A stretch of 64,000 nucleotides of DNA. Origin: Vibrio parahaemolyticus (GTDB lineage: Bacteria > Pseudomonadota > Gammaproteobacteria > Enterobacterales > Vibrionaceae). Below, piece after piece: positions 26,548 to 35,184 of the stretch (within the stretch, counting starts at the first letter, position 1; every line of letters starts with the position of its first letter). The DNA lies in assembly GCF_900460535.1 (NCBI RefSeq), contig NZ_UHIL01000001.1, positions 2,046,001 to 2,110,000 of the forward strand, given 5' to 3'. The translations under genes were made by a program, and so were the position numbers. Below the pieces are notes generated by a model. That model saw only the letters and a program-made list of their open reading frames with translations, was not told the DNA's origin and made no database searches.

Positions 26548-27021
26548 GGTGCGTAGCCAAAGTTGGTAAAAGTCTGTTTCATCGTGCTTGGGATTCTTGC
26601 GCACGAACTCCCAACCATGGCGCTTATAGAATGTGAGAGCTCGATGGTTAGTTCGGCTTACTGAAAGTACAGCACGCAAACAACCCGCTTTACTCAAAGT
26701 GCTTACAATATAATCCTGCACTTTTGGAGCGAGTCCTGAACCACGAAAATTCGGCTTTAAGTAAATGAGATGCACATAACCAGTCTCCGGCTCGGGTGAA
26801 AAGCTACGAAACTCTAACTGCCCTGCAAACTGACTATCCACAAATATATGGATATAGAACCATCCTGATGTTGCTAACCGGTCTAAGACGCGTTCACGAT
26901 AACCACTGATGAAGTCGTCGAAACCATCGTAATGCCCAAAACTACAAAAGTATGCATCTTTTCTCGCAGCAACGCATAATTCGAAATCATCAATGTTTAT
27001 CTGCCGAAAAGCAATTTCCAT
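26545..27021 (-). CDS. GNAT-family N-acetyltransferase (copy 2)
   Basis: 158 residues, differing from copy 1 (18875-19351) at seven positions, for example HYDGF for HCDGI and CLRAV for CFRAV. The acetyl-CoA loop RGSGLA is unchanged. Start ATG 27021. Confidence 0.85.
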   Translation of the reverse strand: MEIAFRQINIDDFELCVAARKDAYFCSFGHYDGFDDFISGYRERVLDRLATSGWFYIHIFVDSQFAGQLEFRSFSPEPETGYVHLIYLKPNFRGSGLAPKVQDYIVSTLSKAGCLRAVLSVSRTNHRALTFYKRHGWEFVRKNPKHDETDFYQLWLRT

Positions 27022-27045
27022 ACTTACCTTCTCCTTCAAGCACCT

Positions 27046-27164
27046 AACGCCCTGTTAAGGTATGAGCAACGCAATACCGATGCTACCGCATACCACCTTA
27101 AACACTAAAACCAACGCATAGTAAAAATGCCACGCGTTGCGAATCACTCTTAAACAGTTTGTTA
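27046..27164 (-). repeat. attC site 37
   Basis: 119 bp; outer stem CTGTT/AACAG. Confidence 0.92.
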
Positions 27165-27169
27165 TAGCG

Positions 27170-27649
27170 CTAGTTTGGCGTAGTTGATGAAGACGCGTTT
27201 GCTGCTTGAGTTGCTTGTTCTGGTGTCATTTGGCCAAAAAGCGTGTCCATCATAAAACCAATTCTCTTACTTGCATCACCAAATTTATTAGGATTAGCGG
27301 TATAAGGAACTTTAAATTTCACTTCCCCAACTCTTTGCCCGCCTTGATAAGCTGTTATCTCCGCGTTTTTCAAATATAACGCCAGATCCCACCCCCAGTG
27401 ACCTTCATATTCAAGAGTCAATTTGTTCAGGTCGTGCTTAGAATTATCAGGTACGACAACATAAGAATAGTTATGTTCTTGTAGCCAAGACTCAATTGTA
27501 TTTTGGAACCCAGAGCGAGTTTCATTATCTTTAACAACAACTATTTCCGACTTAATATTAGTCTCAGGAACAGGGGTGCCCATATATCTGGGAGCCCCAC
27601 AACCAACTAGTGTAAGAGAAGCTAAAGACAACACCATAATTTTTTTCAT
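27170..27649 (-). CDS. Putative lipoprotein
   Basis: About 159 residues with a signal peptide MKKIMVLSLASLTLVGC ending in a lipobox (Cys17 lipidated). The mature part contains LTLEYEGHWGWDLALYLKNAEITAY, resembling envelope lipoproteins of the Sbal_3080 kind, though I cannot assign it firmly. An upstream in-frame start lies about ten codons earlier, but the signal peptide fixes the start near 27649. Confidence 0.7.
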   Translation of the reverse strand: MKKIMVLSLASLTLVGCGAPRYMGTPVPETNIKSEIVVVKDNETRSGFQNTIESWLQEHNYSYVVVPDNSKHDLNKLTLEYEGHWGWDLALYLKNAEITAYQGGQRVGEVKFKVPYTANPNKFGDASKRIGFMMDTLFGQMTPEQATQAANASSSTTPN

Positions 27650-27705
27650 TTTTATTTTCTCATATTGTTTTTCAGGCACATTGTATCTGTTTGTTTATGC
27701 GCTAT

Positions 27706-27827
27706 AACGCGCAGTTAAGGTGTGAGAGACGCACATGCACCCTAACCTAAAATAAACTCTGATAAATCCGTGCCTATTTGGGCACTAAAACCCCAATGCG
27801 TTTCGAATCGCCTTGAACGTCTTGTTA
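27706..27827 (-). repeat. attC site 38 (variant type)
   Basis: 122 bp; same variant as attC 5 and 56. Confidence 0.88.
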
Positions 27828-28118
27828 TTCCGCAACTAAAGTCGGCTATGTTTACGCCTAATCTTTTGATATGACGAGAAATTTTCGGTATGCAGGCAAA
27901 AATCGAAGCCGAAGTATTTGGCAGCTCACTACCTTAAATCGCTTTAGCGTCACTCTTTAATTGCTGCGCCATATTAAGGTGCGCTTAAAGCGCTTTAAGG
28001 CTAGCATGGAAATGACCAATATTCGCCCTTTTCGCCGCTTTTCCACCCTATTACCCCGCCACTTTCACTCTTAGGCTACAACCACGTACATTCAGCCTGA
28101 GAGATCCGTTGCGAAAAT
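27828..28118 (-). repeat. Family C non-coding cassette, copy 2
   Basis: 291 bp, near-identical to 48202-48492. Its right-hand neighbour attC was split by the integrative element. Confidence 0.75.
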
Positions 28119-28134
28119 AACGCCCTGTTAAGGG
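28119..28134 (-). repeat. attC site 39, left fragment (attL of integrative element)
   Basis: First 16 bp of an attC (AACGCCCTGTTAAGGG). The next bases are unrelated AT-rich DNA, and the remainder of the site resumes at 37973. The last ten bases, CTGTTAAGGG, are the direct repeat. Confidence 0.85.
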
Positions 28135-28407
28135 ATAATAAAATAAACATAAAACCCACAAAATACAACAACTTAGAAAGCAAAATAGATATAACTCAAA
28201 AGGATATGTAGCACATGTGTAGCTATCGAAGTAAACAGCCATAAAGCTCTGCTAACTCACATTTGGACATAAACGTTTTATGCGTTTTTCTCGTTGGCAA
28301 AGCATAGATTACATCAGGTATCACAAACTAACAGAGTTTAGCGTTCACGATGACTGGCGTAGAAAACTTATACGAAGGAAAGTTATCTACGCCTCTTTTA
28401 AAACAGC
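28135..28407. other. Left end of integrative element, non-coding
   Basis: 273 bp, AT-rich. Holds the left TGTAGC pair (28207-28212, 28218-28223) and a 20-bp exact match (28281-28300) to the end of a family A cassette. I see no convincing gene; a plus-strand frame at 28280-28513 overlaps dgkA antisense. Confidence 0.55.
28207..28223 (+). repeat. Candidate integrase arm sites, left end
   Basis: Two TGTAGC motifs with starts 11 bp apart, 72 bp inside the left junction. They mirror the right-end pair. Confidence 0.55.
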
Positions 28408-28788
28408 TCAGCTAATCGATAGAATCACGGCTATCCATATGATCGTAGCGATTATGAAACTGATCAAAACACAAGCAGAGCCAATGTCTTTCGCTAGGCC
28501 TGAAAGTGGATGAAAATCGGTGCCAATTCGATCAACAGTGGCTTCAATCGCGGTGTTAGCCATTTCCGAAAACAATATAAACAATAAGCTACAAATAAGT
28601 AGGGCTTTAAGTAAAACCGATATCGGCAGCCATACAGCAACTGCTGTCAGAGGGACGAATAACATGAGTTCTTGTTGAAATGCGGCTTCATTCTGAATCA
28701 TCCAGCGAATACCACGGTAGCTGTTAGCAAAGGTAAAAATGATGCGATTCAACCCTGTTCGCTTTTGAATAGTCTGTGATTGTGTCAT
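28408..28788 (-). CDS. dgkA: Diacylglycerol kinase
   Basis: 126 residues, inner-membrane, three transmembrane helices. The signature EMANTAIEATVDRI (Glu and Asn positions of the active site) is present, and KDIGSACVL matches the usual KDxGSAAV. It phosphorylates diacylglycerol to phosphatidic acid. ATG 28788 lies five bases after the eptA stop, so the two genes are co-transcribed. EptA releases diacylglycerol from phosphatidylethanolamine, which DgkA would recycle; the same pairing is known for mcr-3-type loci. Confidence 0.93.
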   Translation of the reverse strand: MTQSQTIQKRTGLNRIIFTFANSYRGIRWMIQNEAAFQQELMLFVPLTAVAVWLPISVLLKALLICSLLFILFSEMANTAIEATVDRIGTDFHPLSGLAKDIGSACVLISFIIATIIWIAVILSIS

Positions 28789-28793
28789 AAGGA

Positions 28794-30443
28794 TTAGCTC
28801 TTCGATATGTGGCAATGATTGATAATATCCATATCGTCATTTTTGTCTTTCGTGATAACACCAAAGAAACCGATTAGAGTATGGAAGAAGTTATCGTGAG
28901 AAAACTCACCTGTTTCTGCACTTGTTGATAAACAGGCTCGATCAATTTTTCTCTGTTCAGAATATTGACTAGGCAACCATATCAACCATGGTACTTGAGT
29001 TTGCTCTTTAGGCGCGATGGAATAAGGTGTGCCATGTAGATACATCCCGTTTTCACCCAGAGACTCACCGTGGTCAGAGATGTACATAAGAGCAACGTTA
29101 TATCTATCTTGGTAGGTCTTTAATTTATTGATAAATTCAGCAAGAACAAAATCGGTATATGCAATTGTATTGTCATAGGTGTTTACGATTTCTTCGTCGG
29201 TGCAGTGCTCGATATCGCTGCGAGGGCAGTCTGGCTGAAAATGAGCCTTTTCTTTAGGGTAACGCTTGTAATAAGTAGGGCCATGACTTCCTATCACATG
29301 AAAAGCAATCAGTTTGTCTCCTTGTGTCGCTTGAACCTGTTGATCCAACATCGGCACCATGACTTCATCGTAACAAACACCATTGTTGCACAAGTCAGAA
29401 TTCGCAGCGTGGTCAATTTCTATTAATTGGAAATTTTTGCTGATCCCTTTATCACCACCATCATTTTCAATCCAAGACAAATTCACGCCTGCACGACCAA
29501 TAATATCCATCGCATTATCACGACTTATCGCGTGTGCCTTATCGTAATTATTCCTACTTAAATCTGAGAACATACAAGGTAAAGAAACTGCTGTCGCTGT
29601 ACCACAAGATGATACATTCTTGAATGATATCAGTCCCATATCTTCTGTGTACGGGTTAGTATTTCGACTGTAACCATTATAGTAGTAGTTCATTGAACGC
29701 GCCGTTTCACCAACAACCAACACAACTAAATTCGGTTTCCCATTAAGAGCAGGTTCAAGTTTGGCGTCTTCTCCAAGGGGTTGGTAGACAAGCGGTGTCG
29801 TGAAGTAATTATTTCGGACATATTTGACCGTGTTATATGCAAATGCTGGGTTGATCATCTTATTCAGATAACGGTTATTTCGTCCAACAGAGGCATAGTC
29901 TTTGTAAAAAAGTAGCGCAATAAGCACGATACCTATTGCTGCAACGAGAACAGCAACAATTCGGCTCATCAAGCCTTTCAATACTGAACTAGATTTCTTT
30001 ATTTTCACAAAGCCCAAAACGACTGCGGGCGCTAAACCAAAAACGACAAAATATAAAACAGAACTCGGGCTTAGATAAGACGTGGCTTCGCTAGAGTGAG
30101 TTTCGAAAATATTTTCTATCATGCCATAGTCAAACATAACGTTGTACTTAACGGCAGCATAAAGCGCCATTGATGACAGTAATACCAATATGATTGATAA
30201 AGGCTTCAATAAAAATGGAAATGAGAAGAGTGTAAAAATAATGATGAAGCAGAAGAATAGTAGTAAAGGGCTGCTCAAAGCAAAACTGAGGGAATCTTCT
30301 GCTGCCAACTCGAAAATTTTGCTGGTAACAGGAAAGTTTAAAACTATGGCAAAGTATGCAGCAATTATCGTGATATAAGTCACAACATATATTTCGATTT
30401 GGAAAGATTGATGAAGTCTTTTGATGAATGGATTGTTTTTCAT
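28794..30443 (-). CDS. eptA: Lipid A phosphoethanolamine transferase (EptA/MCR-like)
   Basis: 549 residues: five N-terminal membrane helices (residues 18-180) and a periplasmic sulfatase-fold catalytic domain. The nucleophile Thr248 in VVGETARS, the SDHGESLGENG block (Asp457, His458) and HGTPY (His470) are all present, with several Cys pairs for disulfides. It transfers phosphoethanolamine to lipid A, reducing binding of polymyxins and other cationic peptides. It heads the eptA-dgkA operon inside the integrative element. Whether it confers resistance needs testing. Family members also modify other substrates. Confidence 0.9.
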   Translation of the reverse strand: MKNNPFIKRLHQSFQIEIYVVTYITIIAAYFAIVLNFPVTSKIFELAAEDSLSFALSSPLLLFFCFIIIFTLFSFPFLLKPLSIILVLLSSMALYAAVKYNVMFDYGMIENIFETHSSEATSYLSPSSVLYFVVFGLAPAVVLGFVKIKKSSSVLKGLMSRIVAVLVAAIGIVLIALLFYKDYASVGRNNRYLNKMINPAFAYNTVKYVRNNYFTTPLVYQPLGEDAKLEPALNGKPNLVVLVVGETARSMNYYYNGYSRNTNPYTEDMGLISFKNVSSCGTATAVSLPCMFSDLSRNNYDKAHAISRDNAMDIIGRAGVNLSWIENDGGDKGISKNFQLIEIDHAANSDLCNNGVCYDEVMVPMLDQQVQATQGDKLIAFHVIGSHGPTYYKRYPKEKAHFQPDCPRSDIEHCTDEEIVNTYDNTIAYTDFVLAEFINKLKTYQDRYNVALMYISDHGESLGENGMYLHGTPYSIAPKEQTQVPWLIWLPSQYSEQRKIDRACLSTSAETGEFSHDNFFHTLIGFFGVITKDKNDDMDIINHCHISKS

Positions 30444-30719
30444 GAGTCCTAGCCGTGGAGAGGTTTATATTATTTCCATATAATTTCAAATGTTATCATG
30501 ACGATATAAATGTGTAGATGTATTGATTTGAAAATTCTGGAACTAAAATCAAATACACCCAGCAAGTAGAGTCACGATAACTATCTTCAGAGCGAATTAG
30601 ATCCAAAGTACTTGCATACAGAATTCTACTCTAATCAGTTTTCTTAAGTTTATCTTAAGTATTCAACACTAACATAATGCTTAATGTTGAATATCACTGA
30701 TTTGAATAGGATATGCTAT
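30444..30719. promoter_or_regulatory. Divergent eptA / pepSY promoter region with PmrA-type box
   Basis: Contains CTTAAG-TTTAT-CTTAAG at 30643-30659, an exact match to the YTTAAK-N5-YTTAAK box bound by PmrA/BasR-type response regulators. A CATAAT -10-like hexamer lies 13 bp further towards pepSY (30673-30678). The box is symmetric but sits nearer pepSY (61 bp from its start) than eptA (200 bp), so direct control of pepSY-cytochrome b is most likely. Confidence 0.7.
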
Positions 30720-31001
30720 ATGAATATTAATTTATTTTTCGTTACAACATTCGCAGTAACTGGCGTCATTTCTTTCAATGCATTGGCTGATCCCATCTGT
30801 ACAACAGAATCACCAACCAAATGGATGCCAATAGATGCTGCAAAAGAAGTGGTTAAGTCACAAGGATATAAAGTGAAGAAATTAAAAAAAACGAGCTCAG
30901 GCTGTTATGAGCTTTATGGGTATGACAAAGATGGTAAGCGAGCTGAAATTTATTATAACCCTGTAGACATGTCAGTAGTTGAGGAGAATGATGAAGACTA
31001 A
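30720..31001 (+). CDS. Periplasmic PepSY-domain protein
   Basis: 93 residues: signal peptide MNINLFFVTTFAVTGVISFNALA with cleavage after residue 23, then a single PepSY-like domain (WMPIDAAKEVVKSQGYKVKKLKKTSSGCYELYGYDKDGKRAEIYYNPVDM), ending in an acidic tail. In this family small PepSY proteins often accompany cytochrome b561 genes. Start ATG 30720 follows AGGA; a longer frame from 30684 would spoil the signal peptide. Overlaps the next gene by 11 bases. Confidence 0.82.
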   Translation: MNINLFFVTTFAVTGVISFNALADPICTTESPTKWMPIDAAKEVVKSQGYKVKKLKKTSSGCYELYGYDKDGKRAEIYYNPVDMSVVEENDED

Positions 31002-31506
31002 ATTAGCCTATTGGGATCCTGTAGTAAAAGTGACCCATTGGGCCGCAGCGATTCTGTTTTTGTTGAATTTTTTCGTGACCAAGGCAGGGAGTGATGTTCA
31101 TCAGTACATTGGATATACCTTGGTGGGCATCATTATTATCCGACTGGTTTGGGGGTGCATTGCCCCCCCTCCAGCACGATTGACATCATTTTTGCCTTCA
31201 ATACCTAACGCAATTAAGCATATCAAAGAGGTCATAAAGACAAATACGGATTCTCATTCAGGCCACAACCCCGCTGGCGCTATTATGATTTGGGGTATGT
31301 GGAGCGGTCTCATTATCTCTGGTGTTTCAGGCTTCATGATGGAGACAGATCAATATTGGGGAGAAGATTGGGTCGAACTGGTTCACAATGGAGCTGTGAA
31401 TATCACTTTCATTTGTGTTTGTATTCATGTATGCGCCGTGATTATGATGAGCCGCATGACAGGACATTCATACTTAAGGTACATGCTTCCTAAACGCAAA
31501 AAATAA
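30991..31506 (+). CDS. Cytochrome b561-family membrane protein
   Basis: 171 residues with four transmembrane helices and the expected haem-ligand His positions (THWAAA about residue 16, DVHQYIGYTL about 38, and the last-helix ICIHVCAV). Di-haem cytochrome b of the b561/Ni-Fe hydrogenase type, transferring electrons at the inner membrane. GAGGAG at 30981-30986 sets ATG 30991. Probably co-expressed with the PepSY protein under the PmrA-type box. Confidence 0.85.
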   Translation: MKTKLAYWDPVVKVTHWAAAILFLLNFFVTKAGSDVHQYIGYTLVGIIIIRLVWGCIAPPPARLTSFLPSIPNAIKHIKEVIKTNTDSHSGHNPAGAIMIWGMWSGLIISGVSGFMMETDQYWGEDWVELVHNGAVNITFICVCIHVCAVIMMSRMTGHSYLRYMLPKRKK

Positions 31507-32076
31507 TATGATAGTACAATTTATTTAGTGGTTGGTTAATCTAAGCTTCTGAGAGCCAGTTGTTAAATAGCCAGTATCGGAAATACTGGCTATTCATTAC
31601 TTCTAATTTGATTTTGATCGGGATGTAACAGGCATTCTCTCACCATAATTTTTGATATTAAGTTTAGCTACTGTGCTTCATGTTCCAATTTATGGATAAG
31701 CGACAATATTCTGCGACTGATTTCCAGTTGAACTAAACTCAGATAAATTTGGGTAGGGAAAATGTACCTAAATTGGATACTTTAGGATACTTTAGGATAC
31801 TTTAGGATACTTACTCTAAACAGTTTTGGGGCAGAAACGTGCCAGTGACTTTGCTAATTTAGCATGATATCAATTGAGTCAAATACAGTGCTCCTCTAGT
31901 TTACTGACCAAATTCATCTTTCCACTACACTTTCGAATTCATTGAAACCGAGACAAATCATAATTTGCTCACAAAACACGCAAAATGCACTTGAGTTGAT
32001 ATGCAATAAGATCAATAAATATATCTGTGTGAGAAATCGTTCTCATAACTTACATTTACCCCAAAGGAGTAAACAA
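31507..32076. other. Intergenic region with tandem 10-bp repeats
   Basis: 570 bp. Besides the hairpin at 31566-31594 it holds three exact tandem copies of TTTAGGATAC (31781-31810) preceded by a partial copy (AATTGGATAC, 31771-31780). No ORF is supported; the frame extending upstream of the DUF1508 gene lacks a ribosome site. Confidence 0.6.
31566..31594 (+). terminator. Terminator-like hairpin after cytochrome b561 gene
   Basis: 12-bp perfect stem AATAGCCAGTAT / ATACTGGCTATT with a 5-bp loop, but only a weak T-rich tract follows. Confidence 0.6.
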
Positions 32077-32259
32077 ATGGGCAAGTATGTAATTAAGAAA
32101 TCTACAAAGGATACCGTTCAACCATACTACTTTGTACTTAAAGCAGACAACGGGCAAGTGATTGCGACCAGTGAAATGTACGCTTCAAAGCAAGGGGCAG
32201 AAAATGGTATCGCCTCTGTTAAGAATAACGCAGACTCAGTAACTGTTGACGAGTCTTAA
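32077..32259 (+). CDS. DUF1508 / UPF0339 (YegP-like) protein
   Basis: 60 residues forming one DUF1508 repeat: FVLKADNGQVIATSEMYASKQGAENGIASVKNNA. Such small proteins are of unknown function and usually soluble. AAAGGAGT lies seven bases before ATG 32077. A terminator follows 34 bp after the stop, so it is a single-gene unit. Confidence 0.85.
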   Translation: MGKYVIKKSTKDTVQPYYFVLKADNGQVIATSEMYASKQGAENGIASVKNNADSVTVDES

Positions 32260-32291
32260 AATGATCCAGTTTCTGGCTTATAGCTGTCAAC

Positions 32292-32317
32292 AAAGCCACC
32301 TACCAAGGTGGCTTTTT
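32292..32317 (+). terminator. Rho-independent terminator after DUF1508 gene
   Basis: 8-bp stem AGCCACCT / AGGTGGCT, 4-base loop, followed by TTTTT. Confidence 0.85.
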
Positions 32318-32679
32318 AGGTAACAATGTTATTCAATTTTATTGGAAAATTTAACAATATCGAAAGTGTTTAAGCTCAGACCCATCACTAACTCCTACCT
32401 AAGCAATAGACAGATTGCAATCGGCACTTTTGTTTTAATTTACCATTACACCTGATGTGCGCATTCAAGATGTTAAATGCATAAAATTAGTTCAGTCAAA
32501 GACAAGCCAGTAGAAATACTAAGAGGACCCGCGTTAGCGCAGTTTGGGGTATAAATGAGCTAGAGTAACCTGTTATATCTGAACCCAGACATCCCTACTT
32601 TCATGTAATATTATTATCTAAATTGAAGCTAGGGCAGTCAGGTTGGCTATGATATTACGACAATCAACCTGTATTGCGG
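32318..32679. other. Intergenic region, no feature seen
   Basis: 362 bp between convergent transcription units. I find no ORF with a ribosome site, no strong repeat and no RNA gene. Confidence 0.5.
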
Positions 32680-33168
32680 TTAGTCTCTAAACTTGAGTTG
32701 TTCTCCAACAACTTGGATGTTGAACATATCAACTTGTTCTGAGATTTGATTTACTTTGTGCTTATCGATACCTTCTAGCTCACCTTCATCAGGCCAGTTA
32801 AAAGCGCCCAACACGGTAAGTGTCTCATTCAGTTTTGCATGTTTTCCTTTATCGACCAAACGTTCTAGCTCTAACGACTCTTGCTCAGAGCACGCTTGTA
32901 GCTTCAAGTTGTTAATATAGAGAACAACCTTTACCTTGTCCTCTTTAGATAACGAGTCAAACCATTCGTTACGAGGAAACAACTCTTTGCTTTGCTTTTC
33001 TTTAGCGATGCATTTCTCTCTCTGAATAATCCAGTTAAGAGTCGCCTCTTTAGTCTGTTTATCCATATGGAATTTTGTTACCCAATCCATATTTATGGAT
33101 TCCGCTACAGCATTGGAGCTACTAAAGAGAACAAGGGATAACAATCCAATAAATTTATAATGACGCAT
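32680..33168 (-). CDS. Exported protein, unknown function
   Basis: 162 residues with a signal peptide MRHYKFIGLLSLVLFSSSNAVA (cleavage after residue 22). The mature part is highly charged and helical, with three Cys. No family recognised. It overlaps the preceding gene by 14 bases, indicating coupled translation with that gene inside the integrative element. Confidence 0.6.
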   Translation of the reverse strand: MRHYKFIGLLSLVLFSSSNAVAESINMDWVTKFHMDKQTKEATLNWIIQREKCIAKEKQSKELFPRNEWFDSLSKEDKVKVVLYINNLKLQACSEQESLELERLVDKGKHAKLNETLTVLGAFNWPDEGELEGIDKHKVNQISEQVDMFNIQVVGEQLKFRD

Positions 33169-33499
33169 TAGATACACACTTCCAAAACTTTTGTTCTTCA
33201 CCGCTGGTTTGCCAAGTCATAGGCTCAGCAACCTGATAAATTCGACTACGAGTAACGGCGCTTGTGGCCAACATTGCATCACCAAACGTTTCCCAGTCAT
33301 ACTCTCGAATGGTGACCAGTTTTTCGAATGGACTGGAGGTGACACTGGGTGTTCCAAAAACAGCATAAAAAGGAGTTGCCGCTAGTACACCTGACAAAAG
33401 ATTGCCACTTTCCATGATGCTTTTTATATCTCCTATAGCTCCCTTACTTTTATGACTAAGAGCCATATCTTTTACATCACAATACCCCAAAGATGCCAT
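33155..33499 (-). CDS. Hypothetical protein of integrative element
   Basis: 114 residues, soluble, with a glycine/alanine-rich middle (GNLLSGVLAATPFYAVFG). ATG 33499 has AGGAAAAG upstream. Unrecognised; paired with the exported-protein gene downstream. Confidence 0.55.
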   Translation of the reverse strand: MASLGYCDVKDMALSHKSKGAIGDIKSIMESGNLLSGVLAATPFYAVFGTPSVTSSPFEKLVTIREYDWETFGDAMLATSAVTRSRIYQVAEPMTWQTSGEEQKFWKCVSNASL

Positions 33500-33933
33500 T
33501 TACTTTTCCTACCACTTTAAAAAATTAATTGTACCATACTGTTTTTAATGGCTTTTATTAATGTAATGGTGACGAAAAAGTTAATATCACTATAAAAAAG
33601 TGCACTTTGGGTTGTTTTATTGATATTACAACGTCCGCGATATCGATAGACAGAGAGCAGCATTCCCTGAGTGACAAATCATGTCTTTAGCTCGAATTGT
33701 ACAGCACTCGCATAGCAAAGCGATACGCTATCTTTTTTAAGCTCTCTTTTTGGGAGGCCGATACCGGTTAGGGTAAAGCCAATTCCTCAATACGCAACTA
33801 GGGACCTTAAAGCTGAATGTTTTATCTATTACATGCCGAGAATGATGTGTCGTTTTCTGAAAGTAGAACAACTTACCCCACCTACCCCACTTAATATCGA
33901 TTCAAGTGGAGTAAGTGGGGTAAGTTTAAGTAC
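33500..33933. other. Intergenic region with long hairpin
   Basis: 434 bp between the two-gene unit and vapE. The only clear structure is the 57-bp imperfect palindrome at 33870-33926; no ORF is supported. Confidence 0.55.
33870..33926. repeat. Long imperfect palindrome downstream of vapE-like gene
   Basis: Two 23-bp arms (21 of 23 pair), each made of ACTTACCCCAC-type units, around an 11-bp centre. Seven bases beyond the vapE stop. It could be a terminator, but its length and repeated CTTACCCCA unit also suit a protein-binding or replication-related site. Confidence 0.7.
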
Positions 33934-35184
33934 TTAGCAAAATGACGTTTGAGGACGAACGGTAGGGAAACAGTAGCGGTTTGAGCCATTGAGCATTTTC
34001 TTTTCTAACTTACCGTCTTTAGTCAGTTGGTTGAGCGCTTTACCAATCACATTTCCTTTTGATGTGTCAGCGTTGATAACTTCACATATCTGTTTGGTTG
34101 ATAACCACTCTCTCGCTTTACCTGTACATTCTTCTAGGTGGTCGTTTAGCAAGTTATACCAGTTGCCTTTATCTACGTATTTGGATGACTCTTGCGACAC
34201 TTGCGCTTGAATGTCAGACGACAACATCCAAGGATGATGTTCAACCATGAATTTGTGTTTCACCTCTAACCAGAATTGGCGCAGATTCTCTGGTTGGTTC
34301 AGCGTTAGCTCACCTGTTGGTTTGTAGTCCCAACCCAATATGTTATTGAGCGCATCCATGTCCGTCTCGCCCACCAGCTCAATGACGGCGTAGCGGGTAT
34401 TTCCGGTTTCGTCTTTTAGAAAGTCCGTGCCGTTTACCGTCGCAATGAGGTTGGTTTGTCGGTCTTTCTTAATGTCATTGCGTGCATAAGGAGGACGCAC
34501 CGTATCGCAAGCTCTTGTCACGAACGCTTTCAATGCCCCTTGGCAGTTTTTGGTTGAGCGTTCTAGTTCACCCAATTCCACTATCCATGAGCGAATAACG
34601 GTCAGCACACTGTCTTTGTTATCAGGGTTGAGCTCTGCTCCTTCAAGAAACGCACTCGGCATCACATTGGCAATTCGTTCAACAAAGGCGGTCTTTTTAA
34701 AGGATTGCTCACCTTGTAAAACAGGCACGAGCTTGGATTTAAAGCTACCCACAAAAAGACATGCTACACAGCCCACCAGCCAGTGTAGTAACACGATATT
34801 AGAGAGCGCGGGATTCTTAGTCTCTAAGCAATTAAGTACTGCTTCCACACGGGGCTTTCTATCCCACTCGCCATCAAGCCAATCAGCGATTGGATGGTAA
34901 CTATTTTCATGTGCCACGGCGTTAAAATGGTCATCAATCGCGGATTTGGGCAATGTGTAAATTGACGCCAACGATACAAGCTCACTTCTGACGATATCTG
35001 GCGAACCCATACAAACCTTACCTTTGAATATATCAGGCTCTAAGGTCATCTTGTTGAGTTTAGCTTGGTAACCCGTACTCTTAAGTAATGCTTTCAAGTT
35101 ATCGGCCGTGTTCAATACGATTTGTTGGCCTGACTCCTTGTATCTGACATGGGGAAATTCTGGTGCATTGCTATCGTTAAGCAT
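33934..35184 (-). CDS. VapE-like ATPase/primase-associated protein of mobile element
   Basis: 416 residues matching the virulence-associated E family: HPIADWLDGEWDRKPRVEAVLNCL (N-terminal block), a P-loop position PVLQGEQSFKKTAFVERI, Walker-B-like IVELGELE, and sensor/arginine region RQTNLIATVNGTDFLKDETGNTRYAVIEL. The P-loop is degenerate (GEQSFKKT rather than GxxGxGKT), so ATP binding may be altered. The family occurs in satellite islands as replication helicase-like proteins. ATG 35184 has GGGGAGG upstream and overlaps the alpA stop by 8 bases. Confidence 0.75.
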   Translation of the reverse strand: MLNDSNAPEFPHVRYKESGQQIVLNTADNLKALLKSTGYQAKLNKMTLEPDIFKGKVCMGSPDIVRSELVSLASIYTLPKSAIDDHFNAVAHENSYHPIADWLDGEWDRKPRVEAVLNCLETKNPALSNIVLLHWLVGCVACLFVGSFKSKLVPVLQGEQSFKKTAFVERIANVMPSAFLEGAELNPDNKDSVLTVIRSWIVELGELERSTKNCQGALKAFVTRACDTVRPPYARNDIKKDRQTNLIATVNGTDFLKDETGNTRYAVIELVGETDMDALNNILGWDYKPTGELTLNQPENLRQFWLEVKHKFMVEHHPWMLSSDIQAQVSQESSKYVDKGNWYNLLNDHLEECTGKAREWLSTKQICEVINADTSKGNVIGKALNQLTKDGKLEKKMLNGSNRYCFPTVRPQTSFC

